Assembly (NCBI GenBank): GCA_040772085.1
Contig: JAXGYU010000001.1
Location: 2,542,001-2,606,000, forward strand
Direction: 5' to 3'
DNA length: 64,000 nucleotides
Origin: JAXGMV01 sp040772085
GTDB lineage: Bacteria; Chloroflexota; Anaerolineae; Anaerolineales; Anaerolineaceae
Position 1 is the stretch's first letter. Every line of letters starts with the position of its first letter. Shown in pieces: positions 18,131-26,440 of the stretch. The position numbers and the translations under genes were made by a program. The notes below the pieces were generated by a model that saw nothing but the letters and a program-made list of their open reading frames with translations, did no database searches and was not told where the DNA came from.

Positions 18131-18175
18131 TTGACTATTCCAAAATCTTGCTATTAAGATAAAATTAGTCTTAAT
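18131..18175 (+). promoter_or_regulatory. cydAB promoter region with imperfect palindrome
   Basis: TTGACT (18131-18136) and TAAGAT (18155-18160) give a plausible promoter with an 18-base spacer. Over the -10 lies an inverted repeat, ATTAAGA (18153-18159), 9-base spacer, TCTTAAT (18169-18175). It does not match the Fnr (TTGAT-N4-ATCAA) or Rex (TTGTGA-N6-TCACAA) consensus. Oxygen- or redox-linked control is inferred only from the target genes. Confidence 0.45.
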
Positions 18176-18214
18176 TGAGTTAACCCCTGTTTAATCAATT
18201 TGAAGGAGCTGCTT

Positions 18215-19588
18215 ATGAACCCGACCACTTTGTCACAAATGCAGTTTGCAATCACCACCATTTATCATTTTTTGTTTGTGCCGCTCACTTTAGGGCTATC
18301 GATTTTCGTTGCCGTCCTCGAGACGATTTACGTCGTGACCGGCAACGAAATGTATAAACGAATGACGAAGTTCTGGGGCACCCTGTTCTTGATTAATTTC
18401 GCTATGGGCGTGGTTACTGGTATCGTCCAGGAGTTCCAGTTCGGTATGAACTGGGCGTCCTACTCGCGCTTCGTCGGTGATATTTTCGGTGTGCCGCTGG
18501 CGATTGAGGCCCTGCTGGCCTTCTTCCTGGAGAGCACCTTCCTCGGCATCTGGCTCTTCGGCTGGGATAAGCTGCCCAAGAAACTGCATGCTGCCACCAT
18601 CTGGCTGGTCGCGATCGGTTCCAATCTCAGCGCCTTCTGGATCCTGCTGGCAAACTCCTTCATGCAATCACCGAAGGGGTTCGTTGTTGAAGGCGGCCGC
18701 GCTGTGATGACGGACTTTGGCGCGCTGCTCACCAACCCCTACCTCTGGAGCCAGTTCCCTCATACGGTCTTCTCTGGCTTCACGACCGCGGGGTTCTTTA
18801 TCATCGGCATCAGCGCCTATCATCTGATCAGGAAGAAAGAAGTTCAGGTTTTCACAACCTCCATGCGGCTTGGGGTGATCTTCAGCGTGGTCTCTCTGGT
18901 TGGCGTTGGCCTGCTCGGTCATGCCCAAATGCAGGAACTCTTCAACCGCCAGCCGATGAAAGCTGCCGCGGCTGAAGCGATCTTGACGACCAATACGGAC
19001 GGCGGCTTGTCGGTCTTCACCATTATCGATCAGGACAACATGAAGGAGATCGTCAATATCCGCGTACCCTATCTGCTCTCGCTGCTCGCGTATAACCGGC
19101 TGGACGGGGTGACACGCGGCGTGACGGAAGTACAGGCAGAATATGAAGGGCTCTATGGGCCTGGCAACTACATCCCCAGCATCACGACCGCCTACTGGGC
19201 GTTCAGGGTGATGGTTGGCCTCGGCACTATCATGCTGTTTGTCCTGATTCCCTTGGCGTTTCTGACACTCAAGAAATTGTCTTACGATAAGATGCCATTC
19301 TTCAAGCTGGTGCCCTGGGTGCTCCTGATGCCCTATGTGGCGAACACTGCGGGCTGGATTCTGACGGAAATGGGTCGTCAGCCCTGGGTAGTCTTTACGG
19401 TGTTGAAGACAGCAGACGCTATCTCGCCTAATCTGACTGGCGGGATGGTCCTCACCAGCATGATCGGCTTTACGCTGGTCTATGGTGTGCTGATGATCGC
19501 TGATATCTATCTGCTCATGAAATACGCTAAAGCCGGACCGGAAAGCTCACCCGCGCTTGAAATTTATCCTGCTCCAGTCAGCGAATAG
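18215..19588 (+). CDS. cydA: Cytochrome bd ubiquinol/menaquinol oxidase subunit I
   Basis: Heme-bearing core subunit of the cytochrome bd terminal oxidase, which reduces O2 with quinol electrons at high affinity. 457 residues with about nine membrane helices. The N-terminal axial His is in TIYHFLFVPLTLG, and the quinol/heme segment GRQPW is present in TEMGRQPWVVF. The length and the short loop between helices point to the short-Q-loop type. A TTG at 18200 is in frame but is overlapped by the AAGGAG ribosome site at 18204-18209, so ATG 18215 is the start. cydB follows 12 bases downstream. CydDC for its assembly is encoded nearby. Confidence 0.96.
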   Translation: MNPTTLSQMQFAITTIYHFLFVPLTLGLSIFVAVLETIYVVTGNEMYKRMTKFWGTLFLINFAMGVVTGIVQEFQFGMNWASYSRFVGDIFGVPLAIEALLAFFLESTFLGIWLFGWDKLPKKLHAATIWLVAIGSNLSAFWILLANSFMQSPKGFVVEGGRAVMTDFGALLTNPYLWSQFPHTVFSGFTTAGFFIIGISAYHLIRKKEVQVFTTSMRLGVIFSVVSLVGVGLLGHAQMQELFNRQPMKAAAAEAILTTNTDGGLSVFTIIDQDNMKEIVNIRVPYLLSLLAYNRLDGVTRGVTEVQAEYEGLYGPGNYIPSITTAYWAFRVMVGLGTIMLFVLIPLAFLTLKKLSYDKMPFFKLVPWVLLMPYVANTAGWILTEMGRQPWVVFTVLKTADAISPNLTGGMVLTSMIGFTLVYGVLMIADIYLLMKYAKAGPESSPALEIYPAPVSE

Positions 19589-19600
19589 GAGGAGAAGATC

Positions 19601-20608
19601 ATGGACTTGGCAGTTGTTTGGTACATTCTGGTTACTGTGTTGTTTACGGGGTACTTTATCCTCGAGGGTTTTGACTTTGGTGTCGCGATGTTGCTGCCGT
19701 TTGTTGGCAAGGACGACACTTCCCGCCGTGTGATGCTGAATACGATTGGTCCACACTGGGACGGCAATGAAGTCTGGATCATCACCGCAGGCGGCGCGAT
19801 ATTTGCGGCTTTCCCGCACTGGTATGCGACATTGTTCAGCGGCTTTTACCTGCCCTTATTCCTGATGCTGGTCGCGCTGATCTTCCGCGGTGTCGCGTTT
19901 GAATTCCGTAGCAAGAATCAGATGCCCGCCTGGCGCAACTTCTGGGATTGGGCACTCTGCCTCGGCAGTTTTATCCCTGCTTTGTTGTGGGGTGTCGCGT
20001 TTGCCAACCTTGCTCGTGGTGTTCCGATCGACGAGACCATGACCTACACCGGCGGTTTCTTCAACCTGCTCAACCCGTTCGCGTTGGTGGCCGGTGTCAC
20101 AATGGTGCTGCTGTTCGCCTTCCATGGCGCTCTGTTCCTTCAATTGAAAGTCGAAGGGCCGGTGCATGCCGCTTCCCGCAAGACTGCGCAGAGCGTCTGG
20201 ATGCTGGTCTTCGTTCTGACCGCACTGCTGGCCATCCTGGCGGTATTCCAGACCGACATCATCGGCGGGCTTCAGATCGTGCTTGTGCTGGCATGCCTGC
20301 TGTGCCTGTTCCTCGCTGGCTGGTATAACCGCGCTGACAAGCCCGGCAGAGGATTTGTCTTCGGTATCCTGACGATTTTGCTCCTCGTCGCGACCTATTT
20401 CTCAGGGATGTTCCCCCGCCTGATGGTCTCATCAACTGATCCTGCCTTGAGCCTGACGATCATGAACAGCGCTTCCGGCCCAATGACGCTCAAGCTGATG
20501 ACCATTGTCGCGGCGATCTTTGTACCGATCGTTCTGCTCTACCAAGGCTGGTCGTATTGGGTTTTTCGTAATAGAATAAAGCCGGATGCAGAACATCTCG
20601 AGTACTAA
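19601..20608 (+). CDS. cydB: Cytochrome bd oxidase subunit II
   Basis: Second membrane subunit of the bd oxidase, 335 residues and about eight helices. It starts with the typical CydB segment VWYILVTVLFTGYFILEGFDFGVAMLLPF and carries RRVMLNTIGPHWDGNEVW soon after. An AGGAGGAG lies just before the ATG. It binds no heme itself in known bd enzymes but supports subunit I. It is 12 bases behind cydA; no CydX-like small ORF is recognisable behind it, where ridA follows after 24 bases. Confidence 0.96.
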   Translation: MDLAVVWYILVTVLFTGYFILEGFDFGVAMLLPFVGKDDTSRRVMLNTIGPHWDGNEVWIITAGGAIFAAFPHWYATLFSGFYLPLFLMLVALIFRGVAFEFRSKNQMPAWRNFWDWALCLGSFIPALLWGVAFANLARGVPIDETMTYTGGFFNLLNPFALVAGVTMVLLFAFHGALFLQLKVEGPVHAASRKTAQSVWMLVFVLTALLAILAVFQTDIIGGLQIVLVLACLLCLFLAGWYNRADKPGRGFVFGILTILLLVATYFSGMFPRLMVSSTDPALSLTIMNSASGPMTLKLMTIVAAIFVPIVLLYQGWSYWVFRNRIKPDAEHLEY

Positions 20609-20632
20609 GAAAATCATATCTGGAGCATTAAA

Positions 20633-21031
20633 ATGAGTTGCTGTGACGGAAAGAAGATCCTTGTTACTGATAAAGCCCCCAAGGCGATCGGACCCTACTC
20701 AGTGGGTGTCATTGGCGGACCATTCGTCTATACTGCTGGTCAGATTGGTGTCGTCCCCGAAACCGGTGAGTTCGTAGAAGGCGGCGTTGAAGCCCAGACC
20801 AGGCAAGCCCTCACCAACGTATCCAGCATTCTCGAAGCTGCCGGCGCCACGCTTGCGAACGTTGTCAAGACGACCGTGTTCCTGAAGAACATGAGCGATT
20901 TTGCAGCGATGAATGGCGTTTATGCCACCTTCTTCACTGAGAACCCACCCGCCCGGTCAGCGGTTGAAGTTGCCGCGCTGCCGAAAGGCGCTCTGGTTGA
21001 GATCGAAGTCGTAGCCTGGATCGGTCACTAG
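20633..21031 (+). CDS. ridA: RidA-family reactive intermediate deaminase
   Basis: A 132-residue YjgF/YER057c/UK114 protein that hydrolyses reactive enamine/imine intermediates released by PLP enzymes. The conserved segments are PKAIGPYSVGVIGG near the start, GVEAQTRQALTNVSSILEAAG, and PPARSAVEVAALPKGALVEIEVVA with the carboxylate-binding Arg. The N-terminal SCCDGKK extension has two adjacent Cys residues, which is unusual. It follows cydB by 24 bases with a GGAG, so may be co-transcribed, and is closed by a strong terminator. Confidence 0.93.
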   Translation: MSCCDGKKILVTDKAPKAIGPYSVGVIGGPFVYTAGQIGVVPETGEFVEGGVEAQTRQALTNVSSILEAAGATLANVVKTTVFLKNMSDFAAMNGVYATFFTENPPARSAVEVAALPKGALVEIEVVAWIGH

Positions 21032-21054
21032 TCCAACTGATATCGCGTTAAATC

Positions 21055-21089
21055 AAGGAGGCAGAGTATCCTTTGCCTCCTTATTTTTT
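21055..21089 (+). terminator. Intrinsic terminator after ridA
   Basis: Perfect 9-bp stem AAGGAGGCA / TGCCTCCTT (21055-21063 / 21074-21082) with a 10-base loop and a run of six T at 21084-21089. Confidence 0.9.
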
Positions 21090-21119
21090 CGCCATCGATG
21101 GTATGATTTTCGGAAGATC

Positions 21120-22142
21120 ATGACCGCCACGCTGCCTTCAGTTTCCGTTATAGTTCCCTGCTTTAACGAGGAAAAAACGATTGCCTTGTTGCTGGAGGCT
21201 GTCCGAAGCCAGGACTATCCGTCAGAGCTGATCGAGGTCGTCATTGCCGACGGAGGGTCGACCGACCGCACCCGTCAGGTAATCGCAGATTTTTCCGCCG
21301 ATCATCCTGAAATGGACATTGTAGTCGTTGATAATCTGAAGCGAATCATTCCCGCGGCATTAAATACTGCCATCGCGCACGCTCAGCATGAGGTCATCGT
21401 GCGGCTTGACGCGCATTGCGTCCCTGAGCATGATTACATCCGCCGCAGTGTTGAAAATTTGCTCAACAGAGATGCCAGTAATGTCGGTGGCATCTGGGTC
21501 ATCAAGCCCGGCAGCAGCACGTGGATCGCGAAGGCGATTGCATACGCGGCTGGCCATCCGCTGGGCGTCGGCGACGCCAAATATCGATATACCAGAACTG
21601 CGGCCTATGTGGACACCGTTCCATTCGGCGCGTACCGCCGTGAGCTGATTGACCAGGTCGGCTGGTTTAACGAAGAGCTTCTCTCCAATGAAGATTATGA
21701 GTGGAACGCGCGCGTCAGGCAGGCAGGCGGCAAAGTCTGGCTCGACCCTGAAATCAGGTCAACATACTTCTCGCGGGCCAATTTACGCCAACTGGCAAGA
21801 CAATACTGGCGCTATGGCTACTGGAAGTGGCAAATGATCAGGCGTTATCCCGCCACCTTGCGCTGGCGACAGGCCGTGCCGCCGCTGTTTGTGCTGGCCA
21901 TTTTGACCATGATCGTCCTGCTGCCCTTTATTCTAGCGGTGAGAATGATCCTGCCGGCGTTGCTCGGGATCTATGTATCAATCCTGATTCTCGCGGCGAT
22001 TCCTCAGGCCATAAAAGAAAAAGACCTTAAACAACTTATCGGCGTGCCGCTGGCGATCATGACCATGCATTTCAGTTGGGGGACGGCATTTTTGTGGAGT
22101 ATGGTATCATCAAAAATTGGGCATTTCCGGAAAAATGACTAA
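21120..22142 (+). CDS. Glycosyltransferase family 2 with C-terminal membrane segments
   Basis: A 340-residue GT-A fold transferase. The nucleotide-sugar site is visible in SVIVPCFNEEKTIALLLEAVR and IADGGSTDRTRQVI. The DxD equivalent is VRLDAHCVPEHDYI, and the acceptor-side NEDYEWNARVRQAG is the usual (E)D motif of processive-like EpsO/SuccA-type enzymes. Two to three hydrophobic helices near the C-terminus anchor it in the membrane. It is first in an operon with a polyprenyl sugar transferase and a CapD-like protein, overlapping the next gene by 8 bases. It likely adds a sugar to a lipid-linked oligosaccharide; donor and acceptor are unknown. Confidence 0.9.
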   Translation: MTATLPSVSVIVPCFNEEKTIALLLEAVRSQDYPSELIEVVIADGGSTDRTRQVIADFSADHPEMDIVVVDNLKRIIPAALNTAIAHAQHEVIVRLDAHCVPEHDYIRRSVENLLNRDASNVGGIWVIKPGSSTWIAKAIAYAAGHPLGVGDAKYRYTRTAAYVDTVPFGAYRRELIDQVGWFNEELLSNEDYEWNARVRQAGGKVWLDPEIRSTYFSRANLRQLARQYWRYGYWKWQMIRRYPATLRWRQAVPPLFVLAILTMIVLLPFILAVRMILPALLGIYVSILILAAIPQAIKEKDLKQLIGVPLAIMTMHFSWGTAFLWSMVSSKIGHFRKND

Positions 22143-23559
22143 TCCAGCGCATAAATCTAACCCCAGGCAGTGGCGTTTGCTCCCTGACGAGCGCCGCGTC
22201 ATTCTGATGACAGGCGACTTCATCGTCAGCCTGATCGCGGTCATCATTGCCATTCTGCTCTGGTCAGGTCCTGACTGGCTGGGCCTGTCGCTTGAGTTTC
22301 TGCGCGACCGCATCCCATGGTGGTTTTACCTGCTGCCGTTGCTGTGGATGTTCCTGCTCATGGAGCTCTACGACGTGCAGCATGCCAGCAACATCCGTCA
22401 CACGCTGACCGGCATCCTGTTTTCAGCGGCTGGTTTCCTGGGCGTCTACCTGCTGATCTATTTCTCATCCAAACCTGATTCAATGCCGCGGCTCGGCGTC
22501 GCGATTTTCATCGGTGTCACCGTCTTGCTGACTATCCTCTGGCGCTTGATCTACATTCGCATCTTTACCGCGCCGCAATTCCTGCGCCGCGTGCTGATCA
22601 TCGGCGCCGGCAGGGCAGGTACTAATCTGGCTGAAAAGATCACCAAGCTGAAACCGATGCCCTTCACGCTGATCGGGTTCATCGATGATGACCCGGCAAA
22701 ACAGGGGCACATGATCGCTGGCTTCCCGGTCATTGGCACAAGCAAGGAGCTGCTGCCATTGGCGGATGAACACCAGGTCACTGACCTGGTCATGGCGATC
22801 ATGAACGAAGTTGGCTCCGAAACATTTGATACGCTGATTGCCGCGGAGGAGCAGGGACTGAGCATCACCTCCATGCCGCTGATGTATGAGCAGCTTCTGG
22901 GCAGGGTGCCGATTTTCCTGCTCAAATCTGACTGGATTCTGCGCACCTTCTATGACAGGTCACACGCGGGCGGGTTTTATGACCTCGTGAAGCGGCTCTT
23001 CGACCTGATCGGCGGGCTGGCGGTAGGTCTGCTGATGATCCCGGTCTTTCCGATTGTCGCGCTGGTGATTCTGCTTGAGTCGGGCTGGCCAATCATTTAC
23101 TCGCAAAAGCGGCTGGGCAAGAGCTCAAAGGAATATACCATTTACAAGTTCCGGACGATGCGTCAGGATGCTGAAAAGGACGGCAAGGCAAAAATGGCAG
23201 TCCAGAACGACGACCGGGTCACCCGTGTCGGACGTTTTTTGCGCAAGAGTCATATTGATGAATTCCCGCAATTCATCAATGTCCTGAGAGGCGAGATGAG
23301 CCTGGTTGGTCCCCGGGCTGAAAGACCTGAACTGGTCAAGGAGCTGGAGCAGGTTGTACCTTTCTACCGGGCGAGGCTGCTGGTTAAACCGGGTGTGACA
23401 GGCTGGGCGCAGGTCAATTATGGTTATGCCTCCAACGCTGAAGAAACCGCCATAAAACTCGAATATGATTTATATTACATTCAGTATCGCAACCTGCTGC
23501 TGGATATTGTCATCATCATCAAAACAATCACATCAGTGATCGGGTTCAAGGGACAGTGA
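22135..23559 (+). CDS. Polyprenyl glycosylphosphotransferase (sugar-1-P transferase)
   Basis: Initiates glycan synthesis by moving a sugar phosphate from a nucleotide sugar to undecaprenyl phosphate. The 474-residue protein has four N-terminal membrane helices, a Rossmann-like domain (RRVLIIGAGRAGTNLAEKI near residue 155) and a final helix. The catalytic PGT domain follows: KRLFDLIGGL, SQKRLGKSSKEYTIYKFRTM, NVLRGEMSLVGPRAERPE and VKPGVTGWAQVNYG. A TTG at 22117 is in frame, but the ATG at 22135 overlaps the previous stop in the way usual here. The sugar could be glucose or galactose (WbaP/CpsE-like); sequence alone does not decide. Confidence 0.93.
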   Translation: MTNPAHKSNPRQWRLLPDERRVILMTGDFIVSLIAVIIAILLWSGPDWLGLSLEFLRDRIPWWFYLLPLLWMFLLMELYDVQHASNIRHTLTGILFSAAGFLGVYLLIYFSSKPDSMPRLGVAIFIGVTVLLTILWRLIYIRIFTAPQFLRRVLIIGAGRAGTNLAEKITKLKPMPFTLIGFIDDDPAKQGHMIAGFPVIGTSKELLPLADEHQVTDLVMAIMNEVGSETFDTLIAAEEQGLSITSMPLMYEQLLGRVPIFLLKSDWILRTFYDRSHAGGFYDLVKRLFDLIGGLAVGLLMIPVFPIVALVILLESGWPIIYSQKRLGKSSKEYTIYKFRTMRQDAEKDGKAKMAVQNDDRVTRVGRFLRKSHIDEFPQFINVLRGEMSLVGPRAERPELVKELEQVVPFYRARLLVKPGVTGWAQVNYGYASNAEETAIKLEYDLYYIQYRNLLLDIVIIIKTITSVIGFKGQ

Positions 23560-25451
23560 AAAAGCGCGCTTTTATCCGGAATAGATATTTGCTCGTCGCG
23601 GATGTCATCCTGATCATCGCGTCGGTTCTGGTCAGTTACGCCTTGCGGCTCGAGCTCGGCGCGGCTTTCCTGTTCTATCTGCCTTCAGCCTACTGGATGA
23701 TTGGCGTTTCCGTCATTGTCAAACCGCTGGTGTATTACTTCTTCGGCATGTACCGCCGCATGTGGGTTTACGCCAGCACCAAGGAACTGCGGCTGGTCAT
23801 CGTCTCGACCCTGACCGCGTCAATGCTGGTTGGCATCATCATGATCGGGCTGTTCACGCTCAAGCTGTTTGTGGGTTTGCCGCGTTCCGTGCTGGTCCTC
23901 GACTGGCTGATTTCGATCTTCTTTATCGGCGGCGTCAGGTTCATTGCCCGTATGCTGGCTGAGTCCCGGGATAACGGTAAACTGCTGGCATCGGCTGCGG
24001 TTTCGAAGAGCATTCTGGTCATCGGCGCTGGTGATGCCGGCGCGCTGGTCATCAAGGAATTGCAGCGCAATCCACAGCTCAATACCAAAGCGCTGGGATT
24101 TCTGGACGACGATCCTTCGAAGCAGAAACAGGAAATCTACGGCGTGCCGGTGATCGGCAAGATTACCGAGATATCGACTGTGCTGGACAAGAAGCATGTT
24201 GATGAGGTCATTATCGCCATCCCCAGCGCGCCTGGTCGCGTTGTGCGTCTGGTGGCAGATGTTTGCCGCCTGAAAAATGTGCCTTTCCGTACCATGCCCG
24301 GCATTTATGAATTGCTGGACGGGCGGGTGAATGTGTCGCGGCTGCGCGATGTTGAGATCACCGACTTGCTGCGGCGGGAGCCGGCTGCCATCAACGAAGA
24401 AGATGTGCGCGAGACCATCTCAGGCAAGCGTGTCATGGTGACGGGCGCCGGCGGGTCGATCGGCAAGGAATTGTGCCGGCAAATCGCGCGCTGGGATCCG
24501 ATCACGCTCTACATGCTTGGTCATGGCGAGAACAGCATCTTTGAATCGATGCTCGAAATGCAGACCAGCTTCCCGACGATTGAGGTCGTGCCGATTATCG
24601 CCGATCTCCGCGATCATGACCGCATTGATGAAGTCTTCCGTGAGGTCAAACCGGAGATTGTGTTCCACGCTGCCGCGCATAAGCATGTGCCGCTGATGGA
24701 AGCCAACATCGAAGACGCCGTCACAAACAATATTTTGGGCACCATGCATGTGGTCAGGAAATCAGTTGAACATGACGTCTCGCAATTGATCATGATTTCG
24801 ACCGATAAAGCGATTCGTCCGATCAACGTCATGGGCGCGACGAAACGCCTGGCAGAAATGCTGGTGATCGACGCGGCACATCGCTACGGCAAACGCTTTT
24901 CCGTGGTGCGCTTTGGCAATGTGCTCGGTAGCCGCGGCAGTGTCGTGCCGATTTTCAAAAATCAAATCGCCCAGGGCGGGCCGGTCACGGTCACCCACCC
25001 GGATATGATGCGATATTTCATGACCATTCCTGAGGCAGTGCATCTCGTGTTGCAGGCCGCTACGCTTGGCGCAAATGGAGATATTTTCATCCTCAACATG
25101 GGCAAGCAGGTCAGGATCCTTGACCTCGCCGAAGACCTGATTCGCCTCTCCGGCCTTGAACCTTACAAGGATATTGATATCGAGTTTTCGGGCATCCGCC
25201 CTGGCGAGAAACTGAAGGAAGATTTGTGGGAGGACGGTCATTTGTTCGACCCTACCAGCCACCCGGATATTTATAAGCACGAGGGCGAGGATACCATCAC
25301 CGGTGATGCGCTGGATCACCTGGCGCGCGAACTGATACGGATGGCAAAAGCAGGCGAACGCGAGGCGATCATTCAGCTCATTGATACCAGCATCCCCAAC
25401 GCCGCATTAGCCAGCCATGATATTCCACTGGACATCACGACAATAGACTGA
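23556..25451 (+). CDS. CapD/FlaA1-type polysaccharide biosynthesis protein
   Basis: Membrane-bound nucleotide-sugar 4,6-dehydratase/epimerase family, 631 residues. Four N-terminal helices are followed by a first nucleotide-binding domain (SILVIGAGDAGALVIKEL), then the extended-SDR catalytic domain with NAD motif VTGAGGSIGKELCRQI. Catalytic segments are HAAAHKHVPLMEAN and STDKAIRPINVMGATKRLAE. There the usual YxxxK reads MxxxK, as in membrane dehydratases of the PglF/WbpM class that lack the Tyr. The product would be a UDP-4-keto-6-deoxy-HexNAc. It starts with GTG overlapping the previous TGA (GTGA). Confidence 0.92.
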   Translation: MKKRAFIRNRYLLVADVILIIASVLVSYALRLELGAAFLFYLPSAYWMIGVSVIVKPLVYYFFGMYRRMWVYASTKELRLVIVSTLTASMLVGIIMIGLFTLKLFVGLPRSVLVLDWLISIFFIGGVRFIARMLAESRDNGKLLASAAVSKSILVIGAGDAGALVIKELQRNPQLNTKALGFLDDDPSKQKQEIYGVPVIGKITEISTVLDKKHVDEVIIAIPSAPGRVVRLVADVCRLKNVPFRTMPGIYELLDGRVNVSRLRDVEITDLLRREPAAINEEDVRETISGKRVMVTGAGGSIGKELCRQIARWDPITLYMLGHGENSIFESMLEMQTSFPTIEVVPIIADLRDHDRIDEVFREVKPEIVFHAAAHKHVPLMEANIEDAVTNNILGTMHVVRKSVEHDVSQLIMISTDKAIRPINVMGATKRLAEMLVIDAAHRYGKRFSVVRFGNVLGSRGSVVPIFKNQIAQGGPVTVTHPDMMRYFMTIPEAVHLVLQAATLGANGDIFILNMGKQVRILDLAEDLIRLSGLEPYKDIDIEFSGIRPGEKLKEDLWEDGHLFDPTSHPDIYKHEGEDTITGDALDHLARELIRMAKAGEREAIIQLIDTSIPNAALASHDIPLDITTID

Positions 25452-26440
25452 TGATCGTTACTTCTGCTGCCTGGGATGAATTCATAGCCAGCCACCCTGA
25501 AGCGCATTTGCTGCAGACGAGGGAGTGGGGCGACCTGAAGTCCGATTTCGGCTGGGAGGCCCTGCGGGTGGTCAACGGGACCTCCGGTGCTCAGGTGCTG
25601 ATCAGGCGGTTGCTGATCGGTGTCTCGATCGCCTACCTGCCGAAGGGGCCGATTGGTCTGCTGACGGATGAATTATTTAACGAATTGATTACCCTCTGCC
25701 GTCAGCATAAAGCTGTCTTCCTGAAGATCGAGCCCGACGCGTTCGAAGGTGAAACGCTGGACGGAATAAATGGCGCCCTGAAATGGCCGCGGATTGAACG
25801 CACGGCGACTATCCAGCCGCAGCGCACGCTGATGCTCCGCGTCGAAGATTCTGAAAACGGCTGGCTTGGCCGGATGAAACAGAAGACGCGGTACAACATC
25901 AACCTGGCGGAGAAAAAGGGCATCACTGTGCAGCCGTCCAGTGATATCGATGCGTTCTATCAGATGATGATCACCACCGGCGACAGGGATGGGTTTGGCA
26001 TTCACACCCAGGACTATTACCAGAAAGCTTATGACCTGTTTCATGGCAATGGTAAATGCGAGCTGTTGATGGCATATTTCCTCGACAAGCCGTTGGCCGG
26101 CCTGATGACTTTTGCCCACGGCGACCGCAGCTGGTACCTCTATGGCGCGTCCACCAATCTCGAACGGAACCGCATGCCGACCTACCTGCTGCAAATGGAA
26201 TCAATGCGCTGGGCAGCCAACAAAGGCTGCACCACATACGATCTCTGGGGCGTCCCCGACTTTGATGAGGAGACCCTTGAGCGCGAATTCGTTGAGCGCA
26301 GTGATGGTCTGTGGGGGGTCTATCGCTTCAAACGCGGTTTCGGTGGTGAGCTGCTGCGTTCCGTCGACGCTTATGACCTGGTGTTCAACCCCATGCTTTA
26401 TAAATTCTACCGGGTGATCAGGAACAGGAGCGCGCTATAG
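25451..26440 (+). CDS. FemA/FemB-family aminoacyltransferase-like protein (first copy)
   Basis: A 329-residue GNAT-fold pair protein of the FemABX family, whose members use aminoacyl-tRNA to add amino acids to peptidoglycan stem peptides or bridges. Conserved features are HLLQTREWGDLKSDFGWE near the N-terminus, MKQKTRYNINLAEKKG mid-protein, and the C-terminal LYGASTNLERNRMPTYLLQMESMRWAANKGCTTYDLWGVPD. The start ATG overlaps the last base of the previous stop. A closely similar second copy follows immediately, so this is a tandem duplication. The amino acid and acceptor are unknown; position in a glycan operon with the PG elongation genes 10 kb away suggests an envelope role. Confidence 0.88.
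   Translation: MIVTSAAWDEFIASHPEAHLLQTREWGDLKSDFGWEALRVVNGTSGAQVLIRRLLIGVSIAYLPKGPIGLLTDELFNELITLCRQHKAVFLKIEPDAFEGETLDGINGALKWPRIERTATIQPQRTLMLRVEDSENGWLGRMKQKTRYNINLAEKKGITVQPSSDIDAFYQMMITTGDRDGFGIHTQDYYQKAYDLFHGNGKCELLMAYFLDKPLAGLMTFAHGDRSWYLYGASTNLERNRMPTYLLQMESMRWAANKGCTTYDLWGVPDFDEETLEREFVERSDGLWGVYRFKRGFGGELLRSVDAYDLVFNPMLYKFYRVIRNRSAL

Noticed and set aside
23768..24197. Minus-strand open frames inside the CapD-like gene
   Set aside because: Antisense shadows with no promoter or ribosome site and no recognisable motif.
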